From NCBI GenBank assembly GCA_029876055.1, contig CM056874.1:5394001-5458000 (forward strand): 64,000 nt of DNA, given 5' to 3'. The notes beneath the pieces are model-generated. The model was not told where the DNA came from and did not search any database. It worked only from the letters and a program-made list of their open reading frames with translations. The stretch is from Madurella fahalii. Lineage: Eukaryota; Ascomycota; Sordariomycetes; Sordariales. How positions within the stretch are numbered: position 1 is the stretch's first letter; every line of letters starts with the position of its first letter. A program made the translations under genes and the position numbers. Shown piece after piece: positions 11,801 through 23,352 of this stretch.

Positions 11801-13946
11801 TCTCGGATATCTCCCTGCGCACAGCAGCAGCCCTGATGTGGGCCTGCAGAAGGCCCACGCTTGGTGAGTGCTCATGTAGTTCTGTTTTGAGCGCCTTCAC
11901 GTTGCATCTAGCAAGGTTTCCGCGGCAGGCAGATTGCAGGGCTTCCCACATGGGGCTTCGGCTCTCGAGGGCTTCTTTTTGCAGCGCAACCTGATTCCTT
12001 GTCAGCGCAGCCCTGGCGGCAGCCTGCAAGTCAGCGATGACGCCGGCCTGCGACTGCAAGTCTTCCCGGTCCTCGTCCAATTGCCTCCTTAGCAACAGGC
12101 CACGAACGGCAGCCTGGAGCACGACCACCGGAGCCTCCGTGTGCTGCACTTCCTGTTGCTGAGCGTGCACGCGTTCTCGGAGCAGAAAGCCCCTGAGGGT
12201 TGCCTGGATGTCTCGAATGGGACCCGCTGCCACCATTAACTGAGAATGCTGCTCTCGTACCTCATTGCGGACCTTGTTTGCCCGCATCAGACTCTGAAGA
12301 CTCAGAATATCCTTCTCTGTACTCTTCCAGAACTGCTCAGTCTGTGCTTGCCGACGGCGGACGAGGAACCCGCGAGCGGCGCTTTGAAGGCTGGTCGCAA
12401 AGCGTCTCATCTGGAGCCGATAACCCATGATTTGGCGCGTAAAATCGCCCCTGATACGGGACTGGAGGTCGATCAACCAATCTTCCGAATCCCAGAGGTG
12501 CTGCATGAGGTCGCCGAGCCGCAATCGAACCACGGCGCCTCGTATCTGCGCTTGCAGGTCGACCACCATGTCTTCGTTCTCGGCGAGCTCTCTATCGATC
12601 CTCTCTTCCTCAGTCTCTTCAGGCTCTGGGGTCTCCTCAACTCCAAAATCGGCTCCCATGTTGCCGAAGCTAGGCATGTTAGCTCCCAGCTTATCGAGGC
12701 CCTTTTGCGTAGCCTCTAGCTCATGGTGCTCGAATTCGAGTTGGCCAACGAGATTGCCGATGCGGAAGCCTACTATGCCTTTCCTGTAAAGGAGCCAACT
12801 CAAGGCATGGATGCAGTGGATGACCTTGGGAATATTCTTTTTCTCGTACAGGTCGATGAGCTCGAACCGGAAGAGATCCGGGAGTTGAACTTCGTCAAGG
12901 TAGCGGAAAAAGATGGCGATATTGTCCGAATGTCGATATTGGAGCCGCGGGTGGCGGAATATTTTAAGCCGGCGATGGGGGTTTAGGGATTCGACAACCT
13001 CGGCGAGCGTGACACCGTCTCTCAGTGCCTCCTCCAGTTCTACGATGGGCGGAATTGTGCGCTGGATAACGTCCTCGATCCACTCTTTGGCTTCACCAAT
13101 GTGACAGAGATACTCGTACGCCTGGAGGAACTGCCGCTGCTTATCCATCCAGTTCCGGCCTTCCCAGCCATATCCGCCTGTCCGCTGCGCGGGCCTGTTA
13201 GACCCGGTCTTGTCTGCCCTCTGCAGCCTCCGCCGACCACGAAGACCGGCGACTTCCTGCGCCTGGGAGGTAATCGCAAACTCATCAGCAGAGCCGGACT
13301 GTGCCAATTTCGACAAGGTGCGCAGCTGGTTTGTCGACGAACGGCCGAGCCTCTCGAGGTCCGGCGTTGTGAGGGGAGCAGTGTGTGCATGGACGAGGGG
13401 CGGAGGACTCGCATCGCCTCCGAACCGAACAGTGTCAGAGCGCGTCATGAGCATGGAGGTGGGACGGGTGACCGATGAGCGCGGGGGTGGCGTCGGCGGA
13501 GTCAGGGGCGCCGGTGGAGTGGGTGAAGTCCGCTCATGGTCGGAAATGGACAGCCTCCCAATGTCGATGCTGTGGCCGCGATCATGGCGATGGGCAGTGC
13601 GGGGTGGCGTCACCGGGCGGGGCACCTGGGGCAGTGGTCGGAGCGATTGTCGAGCAGCGTGGTAAATATTCTCGGGCATGGGCGACGTCGGTGAGCTGTG
13701 TGACGAGTTGAGTGCGGGCGGTCGTCGGCTGACCTCGCTCAGTCCCCGCTTGTGCCCGTAGGTGGAATAGGCGCTCGAAGGCGAGGATGACATGCTGCTG
13801 GGGGTCCGACTGAACTCGTAGGTCCCGGACGAGGCGTTGGAATAACCCGAAGATGCGGATGAAGATGCATTGGAAGGCTGACGGAAGACGTAGTCGGCTG
13901 TTTGCGATTGCCGCAATGGATGCGGCCTGTACGACGACGACGACAT
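8880..13946 (-). CDS. IQGAP-type Ras-GAP-like cytokinesis scaffold (Rng2/Iqg1 homologue)
   Basis: Two exons (9340-13946 and 8880-9270) joined by a 69-bp intron give 1665 residues. Order of parts: a Ser/Pro-rich disordered N-terminus (about 1-250), a calponin-homology domain for actin binding (about 265-400), an array of 14 IQ-like repeats of the LQ(S/A)xxRG type (about 455-860), a RasGAP-related domain (about 1030-1290), and the RasGAP C-terminal domain (about 1440-1650) ending in KKRFLLPFTKQYNHQ and beyond. Yeast Iqg1 and fission yeast Rng2 organise the contractile ring through actin, calmodulin/myosin light chain and Rho-family GTPases. IQGAP GAP-related domains are generally catalytically dead, binding Cdc42/Rac-type GTPases without stimulating hydrolysis. 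That is family knowledge, not read here. It is expected at septa and tips. It is head-to-head with IMP dehydrogenase. Confidence 0.93.
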
Positions 13947-14919
13947 TTTGTTGTTGTTGTTGTCAGAGGAGGAGGAGGAGGGGTGCTACCAGGGTGGGGG
14001 ACTATAGCCCGCAGAATGACGGTGACACGGCGATGCAGCGGGCGACAACAACATTTAGATGGTTTGTTGCGGTGTAGTTTGATTTCCTGCGGTCGGAGCG
14101 ACGCTGCAGGACTGCAATTGCAAGGCGGCCGGAATGGTGGTCTTGGGTTCGATGAAAATGCTCACTCGAGCAATGCAAACGAATCGATGTCGAGGTTGCA
14201 GCGCAGTGCGAGGAATGCGGCCGAAGAAAAAAACCCAAGGAATCAGAGGTAATTCGTGCCGTTGTTTTCTGATGTTCAGGTTCGCCGCAAACGCCCGCGT
14301 ACAGCGCCAATAACCAAGCTCACAAAATTCTGTTGAAAGGACGGAAGCAACGCAGCCTGCACGACGATGCCCTCATTCTGCCCAAGCCGTGAGGGCATTG
14401 GGTCGCAATGTGAGCGGAAGTGACCGGGGTGGGCCGGCAGTTTAGTGGTTGGGGTGAGAGGCAAAGCCCACTGTTGTTTACATCCGGGAGCGCCTCCCCA
14501 GCAACCAACGGATGTCCGCCGGCCGGCAGGTGACCTCATCCCTGGCTCCACTGTGATCCGATCTGGCCGGTGCCCGTGCTCTGGTTGAGTTTCGGCCCTA
14601 CAATAGCCCGTACGAGAGGGTAGGTACTTAGGTACGGTATCAGGTGGCCAGTGCGCAGCTCAATTCCCGTCGCGCCGCCGCCTGCAGGTTCTGCAGCCTC
14701 GACTCACCGCCCGGCGGCTGCCCCGCACTCGGTTTCGAGGCCTGGCATAAAAAAATTTCGGAGGCGAACTCCAAAATTCTTCTTTTTCCTTTCTCTTGGG
14801 GGGAACAGTCGACTGATCTGGCCAAGGATACGTCGTTGCTGTCTCCCCCAAACAACCCTTCTTTGCCGGATCCCTTCAGCAGGCCCAGTCGCCTTTGATT
14901 CTTTGCTGTCTGCGCAGAA
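13947..14919. other. Divergent promoter region, IQGAP / IMP dehydrogenase
   Basis: About 1 kb shared upstream region. A TTG/GAG simple-repeat stretch sits directly before the IQGAP start (13948-13981). A GGTAGGTACTTAGGTACGG element lies near 14620, a motif type that recurs in other intergenic regions of this window. The pyrimidine-rich segment at about 14770-14810 is a plausible IMPDH leader. Confidence 0.65.
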
Positions 14920-16792
14920 ATGCCGGCAACAAACGGTCCCAACGCCAGCTCGTCGGCCCTCGACTACCGAAAGGCAGTCGAGCTTCTCGACGAGTACAAG
15001 AGCCGAGATGGTCTGAGCATCGACGACCTCATGGACTCCAAGGTCCGCGGTGGTCTGACGTACAATGACTTCCTGCTGCTCCCTGGCTACATTGGCTTCC
15101 CCGCCTCGGCCGTCACCCTTGACTCGCCAATCACCAAGCGGATCACGCTCAAGACACCCTTTGTGTCTTCACCCATGGACACGGTCACTGAGCATGACAT
15201 GGCGATTCACATGGCGCTCCAGGGTGGTCTGGGTGTCATTCATCACAATTGCTCTCCTGACGCCCAGGCCGATATGGTGCGGAAGGTGAAGCGGTATGAG
15301 AACGGCTTCATCTTGGACCCCGTTGTGATCAAGCGGGAGACGACTGTTGGCGAAGCCTTTGCACTTAAGGAGAAGTGGGGCTTCGGTGGCTTTCCCGTAA
15401 CAGGTCAGTTTTGTGCTCCCCGCAGATCATCTCCCCCGCTGCTATGATTACAAAACTTAAATCAATAACTTTCGTTCCACCGTATCGACCTATGTGTCAT
15501 GGGGACTGTATCACTGAAAATTATGATTGCTGCTCGTCCACATCCATCTTTAACAATCTTGATGCCATTGGCTCTATACTGACGGTTGACTCGATAGAAT
15601 CTGGCAAGCTGGGCTCCAAGCTCCTGGGCATCGTCACGAACCGTGACATCCAGTTCGAGGAAGACCTTGATCAGCCCGTGGCAAATGTCATGGTCACCGA
15701 CCTCATTACCGCGCCGGCGGGCGTCACTCTTGGCGAAGCCAACAAGATCCTTGCGAAATCCAAGAAGGGCAAGCTCCCCATCGTCGATCAAGACGGGAAC
15801 CTCGTCTCAATGATCTCGCGTTCCGACTTGACCAAGAATGTCGATTTCCCATTGGCCTCGAAGCTTCCGGATTCCAAGCAACTCATTTGTGCGGCTGCCA
15901 TCGGCACGCGGCCTGAGGATAAGATTCGTCTTGCGAAACTTGTGGATGCTGGCCTAGACATTGTCGTCCTCGACAGCAGCCAGGGTAACAGCATGTACCA
16001 GATTGAGATGATCAAGTGGATCAAGCAAGAATACCCTGACCTGGACGTTATTGGCGGTAACGTCGTGACGAGAGAGCAGGCTGCTGCTCTGATTGCTGCT
16101 GGTGTCGACGGTCTCCGGATTGGCATGGGCAGCGGCAGTGCCTGCATCACCCAAGAAGTCATGGCCGTTGGCCGCCCTCAGGCGACAGCTGTCCACAGCG
16201 TCAGCTCATTTGCCGCCAAATTCGGCGTGCCCTGCATTGCCGACGGTGGCATTCAGAACGTTGGTCACATCGTCAAGGGCCTTGCTCTGGGTGCCTCCAC
16301 CGTCATGATGGGCGGTCTTCTGGCAGGCACCACCGAGTCTCCCGGCACATCATTCGTGTCAAGGGAGGGTAAGCTCGTCAAGGCTTACCGTGGCATGGGT
16401 AGCATCGATGCGATGCAGGATAAGAAGGCCGGTGGTGGCAGCAAGGACAGCCAGAAAAGCAATGCTGGCACTGCTCGCTACTTCTCCGAGGGCGACAGCG
16501 TCCTGGTTGCTCAGGGTGTCTCAGGCGCTGTGGCGCACAGAGGGTAAGTGCGCATACGTTCCATTCGGGTGATGCTATGACATGCTAACTTCTCGATAGC
16601 CCCATCTCCAAGTTTGTGCCGTATCTTGCCGCCGGTCTCAAACACTCTATGCAGGATTGCGGCATGACCAGTCTCGAGGAGCTTCACCGGAATGTCGCCA
16701 ACGGCACGGTGAGATTCGAGATCCGCACCGCCAGCGCTCAGCTTGAGGGTGGTGTGAACATGGAATCGTATGAGAAGAAGCTCTTTGCTTAA
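14920..16792 (+). CDS. Inosine-5'-monophosphate dehydrogenase
   Basis: Three exons (14920-15403, 15598-16543, 16600-16792) give 540 residues. IMPDH oxidises IMP to XMP with NAD+, the committed step of guanine nucleotide synthesis, in the cytosol. Visible hallmarks: GGLTYNDFLLLPGY near the N-terminus, SSPMDTVTE, a paired CBS (Bateman) region at about 120-245 that contains the 194-bp first intron, the VVLDSSQGNS substrate-site strand, the catalytic-cysteine loop GMGSGSACITQEV, and the flap/potassium region KAYRGMGS. Length and order match fungal IMPDHs, which are targets of mycophenolic acid. No mycophenolate-type cluster is nearby, so this is taken as the housekeeping copy. It is transcribed away from the IQGAP gene and converges on LYS1. 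Confidence 0.97.
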
Positions 16793-17221
16793 TGACTGGG
16801 TAATGGGAAACGACAGCCAAAAGAATCGTGAACAGGAAAAAAACAGGAAACGAAAGGATGGTTGCTCATCATCTTATGGAGTTCTTATGGATGCGGTGGG
16901 GTGCGGTGACGGAGACGCGATCTTCTTGTGACATGGAAGATCTAACCGGGAAGCTAAGATCCTCGGTATCATTCCGAGGCGCTGCCCATTAGCACTCACC
17001 TCCGAATATAGGAGAATGCAACGATGCCGATCAAGATGTGACTCCTTATGGTTTCCCGTTGCTCAATTGATCACTTGTACTCTGATGATTTTGTATCCAG
17101 CCATAGAAATACATGTATAAGTCCCTGCACGCCTGTAGCTGGCAGGAATGCTGATTCTGGTCTACCTGAGATATCCACCCCGATTTTTGTCTATTACGCA
17201 ATGCAAAAAGATGAGCACTTT
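16793..17221. other. Intergenic, convergent 3' ends
   Basis: Convergent untranslated sequence between IMPDH and LYS1. Nothing else is recognised. Confidence 0.7.
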
Positions 17222-18870
17222 TCATCGCCGTCTATAGCAACAAATTAATTCAAACAGACAGTCCAGGAGCTTAATCAAAATATTCTTCGTCCGCTTCTGC
17301 AGAGCGCTCGCCGGCAGAGTCGCCACCTTCTCGTTGAAGAGCTTCTCTGCCCTTGCCCAAACAGGCGAGTTGTGCCAGTCATTGAGCTGGAGGAGCGACG
17401 GGAGCAGGTCGTCTAGAGAGAGATGGACCCAGGTCAGCCTTTCCATCAACTCTCTGTCTCACACACACACACGTGCAAGTTCAGGGACAAGGTTGGGGGA
17501 AACGCACGGCTGAATGCCTCGGATGCCTCGCGCGGCAAGAGGGACGGCAGGTGGTCGATGGAGATGACTGAGAGCGGTGGGCCGCTCTTGAGGCCCTCTA
17601 CCGGCACGGTGGGCTTGTCAAAGGTCGTGGCCACCGTGTAGATGGGGACCGGGGTGAAGGGGGAGGTGGTATCCTAGACAGGGTATGTTTTAGATTTGTT
17701 CAAGAAGGGGTATCGAAAAGAGAGAGGCATTAGGGTTTGTTGGACATACTGCGGAGACGTCACACACGACTGAGAGGTTGCGGTCGGGGACTTGGAGGGA
17801 TTCCATATTAACTGTAGAGAGGGTTAATGAGCTGTGGAAGGTGCGGTTTGGGAAGGGGTTAGGTCACCAAAGTTGGGAATCTTGCTGGTCAGGTAGATGC
17901 AGTTGACAAAGATGTCACTGTCAGTGATTTCCTCTGCGTGACGTGGTCAGCCTAGAGCACGGATGGGAACGGTATAGGGAGTGGACGTACTGAAGGGCCC
18001 GCCCTTCGCGGTCTCGGCCATATCCCACTTGAGAATGTTCTCATCGGGCACACCGGCCTTCTGCAGAGCAGAAACCGCCCCGGAACCACAACGGCCGAGA
18101 GCACCGATGACAATGACGCGCGGCAGCCGCCCAGCCTTCTTGGCACCCTCATCGAGTGCCTTCTTGACGTTGGCAATCAGCGCGTCCTCGTTAGGATAGC
18201 TCTCGACCCCCGGAAAGGGCTCGCTGTGGCTCAGCTGCCAGGCCCAAACCTCGAGTGCAAGAGCAGCGCCGGCGAAGCCCGCATGAAAGCCGAATGCCTA
18301 GGGGGGGTTCTGGTCAGTGACTGGCAGGAATAATTTGTCAGTAGATGAATGATACTCACGGCGACACGACGACCGCGTTCGTCAACTAGGAATTCCAGGT
18401 CCAACAGGGTGCCTCCGCCCCTGGGGAATCTGGCAAGCACATTCTCCCAGCCGGCCTGCTGCTTGTCTGTGTAGCCAGGTTAGAATCCAGATATCTGCCC
18501 GAAAAACGGCGTGGCGGTACCAACAGCAGTGGGCAAACTGCACATGAACATGCTTGAGAGGGACTGCTCGGAGAGTTAGTAAGATATTCTTGTTTGCCAA
18601 ACCGGGTTGTTGCTACTTGCAGTCCTTCTCCTCGAGCTCCTTCAAGCCGACGATGATGTGCTCCTTGGGCGCATTCACCCAGCTGCCCTCAGGCACCAGA
18701 GTGGCACCGGCAGCCTCAAACTCAGCATCGTCAAATATCCTCTCTGGCGAACGCTCAACGTTGACGGTGTAGCCGGCCTTGATCAGTTCAGCGGTCGTCG
18801 TCGGCGTCAGGGCTGACCTGTGCTCGAGGGGCTTGGTCTCACTGCGGAGGTGCAGCACGGTAGGAGCCAT
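17222..18870 (-). CDS. LYS1: Saccharopine dehydrogenase (NAD+, L-lysine-forming)
   Basis: Last enzyme of the fungal alpha-aminoadipate pathway: it cleaves saccharopine to lysine and 2-oxoglutarate. Eight exons (18621-18870, 18525-18563, 18360-18466, 17991-18297, 17868-17933, 17750-17811, 17508-17673, 17222-17412) give 395 residues in frame. Hallmarks: LRSETKPLEHRSALTP at the N-terminus, LKHVHVQFAHCYKQQ, GFHAGFAGAALALE, the nucleotide-binding IVIGALGRCGSGA, and ISIDHLPSLLPREASEAF near the end. The first intron needs a GC-AG splice (donor GCAAGT), and the second uses the weak donor GTTGGT. The C-terminus runs about 20 residues beyond the yeast enzyme and ends in a basic CCYRRR tail; this extension is less certain than the rest. 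A TGAGTCA site lies about 460 bp upstream. Confidence 0.95.
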
Positions 18871-20187
18871 TGTGAAGTAGCTGTTCAATTTTCTGTTGCG
18901 GGTGGTCAAGGTAGGAAATTGTAGAACGTGGCGCGGGTAGTGAAGGGGAGAGCAGGATTAGCTCGGCGGTGGTGAACTGAGGGCCTCACAGCGAAAAAGT
19001 GACCTTCTTAGCGCCTGAAATAGCGCCTTGGCGTACAGGATCAGCGAATGTATCTGTGGGGCCCTGTGATATTGCCACTTTACCTTTCTGGGACGTACTC
19101 CACCATCTGGCCCGTTGCTGCTTTGGGGAAAAAATCTCTGATGTATAAGTTATAGTGACTTCGAATGCTGTTAGAAAAGAGCGTCGGTGTCGCAAATGAG
19201 CGACGCACTCTGTACAGCTGGGAGCACTTGCCAACAGGCGTCAGATCACGTGATGTGCGTCCAAGCTTGGCAGCTGCCTCTAGAGCAGGCTCTGAGTCTC
19301 CTAATCAACTGCAAGGAAGTTCTATTGGGTTTGAGTCACTGCCATGAAACGGGTTCCCGCGGGCCGACTGCGGCGAAAACCTTGCTCTCGCTCTGGGGAA
19401 ATTTTGGAGCAAGCTGTACCTGCAGGACGTACTCTACTAAACTAGATTCATCACTAAATTGCAACGGGGACACACTGGAACTACGCAACATCTTATTAGT
19501 CGGGAACTATCTACCCCTTAGTATTTAAAGGAGTTTCCTTGTTGCAGCTGTCATAGTAGATAAGATGGATCTGAGTCTTGGGCCTATGGCTTAAGGCGTT
19601 AGCGTTGCCTCGCACCTCAGTGCCCGCTAGACTGCTGTGCCTTGCTGTTTGCTACCTTAGCCAAGCAGTTCAAGCATTCAATCCAGTCGCGATAGCCTGC
19701 ATGCCTAGTATGTGCGAGGTACAGTACGTGTATAACTTCACATGACGGTTTCATACGCTATGCACATGCACGGTATTTTTTAAGATCCACCGAGAGATCG
19801 AACGGGGTTTGATCGTTAACGCCACAACTGCCCCCAAGCTGCCCCGCACCGGCCCGCGACATGGGGTTCGATTCTGCCGTAGATAAAAGGCGGTGGGCGC
19901 TCGGGTTTGGTCAGGCAATCACTGTCATGTTGGGAAATGGCGAATAGAGAGTGCTCGGAGGAAAGTCCGGTTTGTGATTCGCTGCCAGATGGAAAGCCCC
20001 GGGCTCGGGCGGGCAGCCAAGGCTTACCGCCTGAGGGAGTTGAACTGTACATACATTAAGTGGTGCCGGAGCGAGGTAGAACCATGCTGCTGTCGCTAGG
20101 TATCGGGTTCGGCAACCGTTCCACTCGCTCCCGTCTCTATTTCCGCTCGCCATCGTGCCCGCACCAGGGGAGAGCTCCTGCCCGAGA
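18871..20187. other. Divergent promoter region, LYS1 / Zn2Cys6 regulator
   Basis: About 1.3 kb shared upstream region. It holds one perfect general-amino-acid-control site (19332-19338). No gene or RNA gene could be supported. Confidence 0.65.
19332..19338. promoter_or_regulatory. TGAGTCA site (CPC-1/Gcn4-type)
   Basis: A perfect TGA(C/G)TCA heptamer about 460 bp upstream of the LYS1 start codon. Lysine genes in fungi are known targets of the bZIP factor CPC-1/Gcn4, so the position makes biological sense. A single heptamer can also occur by chance. Confidence 0.45.
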
Positions 20188-22645
20188 ATGCTGAGTTCGA
20201 GGTCGGCGTCTCCCCCAGACAAGCAGCAGCCCGCGGGACCGCTACGGCGGCTACTGCCCGCGAGTGCTGATGAAGAAAAGGCATCCCACAGCAAGCCGCC
20301 ATCCCGATCGACCGCCAGCTCTGTTTCCAGCATCACCCCGCCCGCGCCCGCCCGGAGAAAGAGGGGCCAGGCGACGACTGCGGCCTGCGGCGCATGCAGG
20401 AAGCGTAAGTCCAAGGTGCGCCGCATTCTTAAACTCTGCTACTCCATGGCTACGGCCCTAACTGGTGGCTTCCCTGTGCCCAGTGCGATGGCGGGCGTCC
20501 CAAGTGCGCAATCTGCCGCGACCGGGGCACCGTCTGTGAATTCGACACCAATGCCACCGAGACGCACACCCAAGCCCTCAAGCGCAAGTACAGCGAGCTT
20601 CAGAACCAAAAATCGGCATTTGAACAGATATACGATGTGTTGCAGACGAGGACCGACAAGGAGGCTGGGGAGGTATTCCAGCGCATCCGCAGAGGTGCGG
20701 ACGCCGGCTCCATTCTGCGCCACGTCAATTACGGCGACGTCCTCGTGCAGCTTGCCCTGGTCCCCGAGGCGAGGTACCGCTACGAGTTCCCTTATCTCCC
20801 CGACATGCCACCGTTCCTGCGCCGTCCGGACAACCCATACCTCGACTCGGAAGTCTACGAGTGCGCGCTACGCGGCCCCCAAGACCCCGCCTATGCGCAA
20901 CCGCAGCAACATCGGTTGCTCCCCGACGCGGGGAATGGGGTTAGTAGCAACGGTTCGGTTTACTGGGGCGGCCAGCAGGATCCTTATCTAAAGCCCTACC
21001 TATCTGCTACCGTGGTTCACCCTTGGCTCGACTCTGTGAAGCCGTCAAGGTGGACAGCCGTCAGCAGCGATGATGGCTTCATGCGCAAGCTCCTCCACGA
21101 CTACTTCCTCTTCGAGTATGATTGGTTCACCTTTTTCCACAAAGACTACTTTCTCCAAGACATGGCCGCCGAGCAGGCTCGCTTCTGCTCCGAGCTTCTC
21201 GTCAACGCCGTGTTATGTCTAGGATGTGTAAGTCACCACCGTCTCTTTGGCTGTTCATCGCTGATCGCCTCGTCAAGTTCTGCCATCGGGGCCTCAGGGG
21301 TCGTGCCGAGTTCTGGAATCCGAGAAACGTCGGGTACCAGTTTCTTGCCGAGTCCAAGAGGCTCTTTGAGCTCGAGTCCGAACTCGAGAGGCCAGTGTGG
21401 ATCCCAGATGACCCATACTCGGAGCGCAGACAGATGGAGTGGGAGCAGCGACGGCTGACCACGATACAAGCTGCCCTCATGATAACCCTTATATACGACC
21501 TCAACGGCTCCGATAAGATAGGCTGGCGCTATACCGTCCAGGCTATAGAAATGGCACACGAGATACAACTCTTGGGCCCGCCGCTGGCGCATCACGGGCC
21601 CGAGATGGAGTGTGTCAGGACGTATACGGCCTGGGCACTGTTCTGTTGGCAAAGGTAATGTCGAAAAGGCGCGCGTGGAACGGCGTGGCTGGCGCTCGCT
21701 GACGATCACTGCAGTCTCCAGAGCTACCATTACTTAAACCCTCCCTGTATCAAGGAACCGCCAAAGACACCCCTTCCCGACCCGATGGACCAGCCGCAGT
21801 GGTACGGCGAGTTGTGGATCAAGTATCCCTTGAACCCAACTCGCCTGCCAACTTACCACGGCCTCTTATTCAAGGCCAAAGCCGACTACTGGACAATAAT
21901 CACCGAGTTCTTGCTGCTCACGTTGTCGCGCCCGCGGGCGACCGCCCGGCTGCCGGTCCACCAAATCTTTGGATTCTACAATAGGTTCCGAGCTTGGTTG
22001 CACGGTCTTCCAGAGCCTCTTACGCCGAGGAAGATTGTCCTTCCGCACCAGCTCAAGCTTCACATGCACTATCACATCATTATGATCGACCTGTTCTCGC
22101 CCATCATGGACTGCAACGGGAGCGAAGGGTTTCGGCTGTGCAGGATGCCCCGTGACCTTTACATTGAAGCTGTAACGCACTTCGAGACGCTTCTCCGGCT
22201 CTACTATCTACGTCACGGCTTCGAAGCATGCGATAGCTTCCTTATCCATTTCCTCGGCACCCTCAACCACCTATCGATGAACGCGATAGTGTCGGGCGCC
22301 GATTCTGCATATCTCGAGTCTCGCAGGTCGACAATAATGCTGACTACCAAAGGAATCTACGACCAGGGCCGGTGCCATTTTATTGCGAGGGCGGTCCTGC
22401 GTCTCCAAGTCAGCCTGATGCCGCCCGAAGAAGTCGCGTTGCTCAGGCGCCACGTCGAGATGGAAGAGGAACAACTGATATACGGACCTCTGGAGCAGGC
22501 CGTCTGCTCCGATTGGCCTGTCTATGAAATTGGGCTCGAGGCAAAGGCCGAGCAGTGGCGGCAGGGAAGAAAGTTTTCAAGTAGTCTGGCATCTTTATCC
22601 GTCGGACCCGGCACCTCGCCGGCCCCGACTCGTTCGCCAACATAG
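20188..22645 (+). CDS. Zn2Cys6 fungal transcription factor
   Basis: Four exons (20188-20415, 20484-21227, 21278-21654, 21715-22645) give 759 residues. The first intron splits the zinc cluster between the second and third cysteines; splicing yields C67-x2-C70-x6-C77-x6-C84-x2-C87-x6-C94, a complete binuclear cluster preceded by a basic RRKRGQ patch. A short coiled coil follows (ALKRKYSELQNQKSAFEQIY), and then the fungal-specific middle homology region (about 230-560, with LLVNAVLCLGC and FWNPRNVGYQFLAESKRL). Relatives are often auto-named nirA-like, but nothing here identifies the regulon. The start is the first ATG in frame; upstream codons stay open but begin with GTG. The acceptor of intron 2 (CAAG) is weak. 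It is divergent from LYS1, but control of LYS1 by it is not implied. Confidence 0.88.
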
Positions 22646-23352
22646 CCATCACGTATCACGCTTTAATGACATGACCACTACCAAAGTAGGACGAAACGCA
22701 AATTCTACCCTGATGAACTAAGAACTTTGGGAGGTTATACCTGTTTCTCTCTGCTGGTGACGCGCCGGAACGCAAGTGCAGAAGCTGGGCAATCTCGTCG
22801 TCTTCATTCTGATTCGCCGAGGCGCGTGAAAACGGTAACGAGATCTGAGAGCCGACAGACGAGTGGTCAGCATCTCCAGATATCGCCTCAGTGAAACCCG
22901 ACCGTGCAGGTGCTCCAAGGCGACAATGCTGCTAAGATCCGAGGAGCTGCCTTGTCCCCAGGCAACAATGCTGCTAAGATCCGAGCAGCTGCCTGTGTGG
23001 GGGCAAAGAGGTTGCAGCGCCTATGTACCTTAGCTGCTTACCCAGCATCCCCTCACCGAGTGATCCAGGCATGATTGGTTACCATCATGCAGCCCACTCC
23101 TGCGTGGCTCACAACGTGAGGGCTGAGGGCTCTTGTAGAGCGGGATGCCTCAGTGCGACATGGTAAGCCTGCAGTGAACAGAGGCTAGCCCGATGATCAC
23201 TTCGCCCACCGCGTATTTATTAACCTCTGAACCCCCTCGACATCAGAGGTTCCCCCGGTCTCGTTTTCTCCCTCTACCCAAGAACTCCCGGCCTTGATTG
23301 TATCGTAAATTCCGCTTGAAATCGCCCTTCCGAAAAGGGCACATTATCTCCC
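22646..23352. other. Intergenic between Zn2Cys6 regulator and AAA ATPase
   Basis: Upstream region of the AAA ATPase gene. It contains the 34-bp direct repeat at 22919-22994 and a short TATTTATTAA element at 23213-23222 that could serve as a TATA-like site. No gene is supported. Confidence 0.6.
22919..22994. repeat. Two-copy 34-bp direct repeat, 42-bp period
   Basis: The unit GGC(G/A)ACAATGCTGCTAAGATCCGAG(G/C)AGCTGCCT occurs at 22919-22952 and again at 22961-22994 with two mismatches, separated by 8 bp. It is non-coding and looks like a local tandem duplication. Confidence 0.95.

Noticed and set aside
14920..16792. IMPDH as a mycophenolic-acid self-resistance copy
   Set aside because: No polyketide synthase or prenyltransferase is nearby; the neighbours are core genes, so the housekeeping copy is the simpler reading.
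19780..19870. tRNA-like T-loop (GTTCGATC on the - strand)
   Set aside because: No matching T-stem, anticodon arm or acceptor stem could be drawn. The same applies to a GTTCGATCC near 1128.
20188..20483. Zn2Cys6 regulator as the dedicated regulator of LYS1
   Set aside because: Divergent position alone is weak evidence; in the alpha-aminoadipate pathway known control is by Lys14-like factors and CPC-1, and nothing here links this protein to either.
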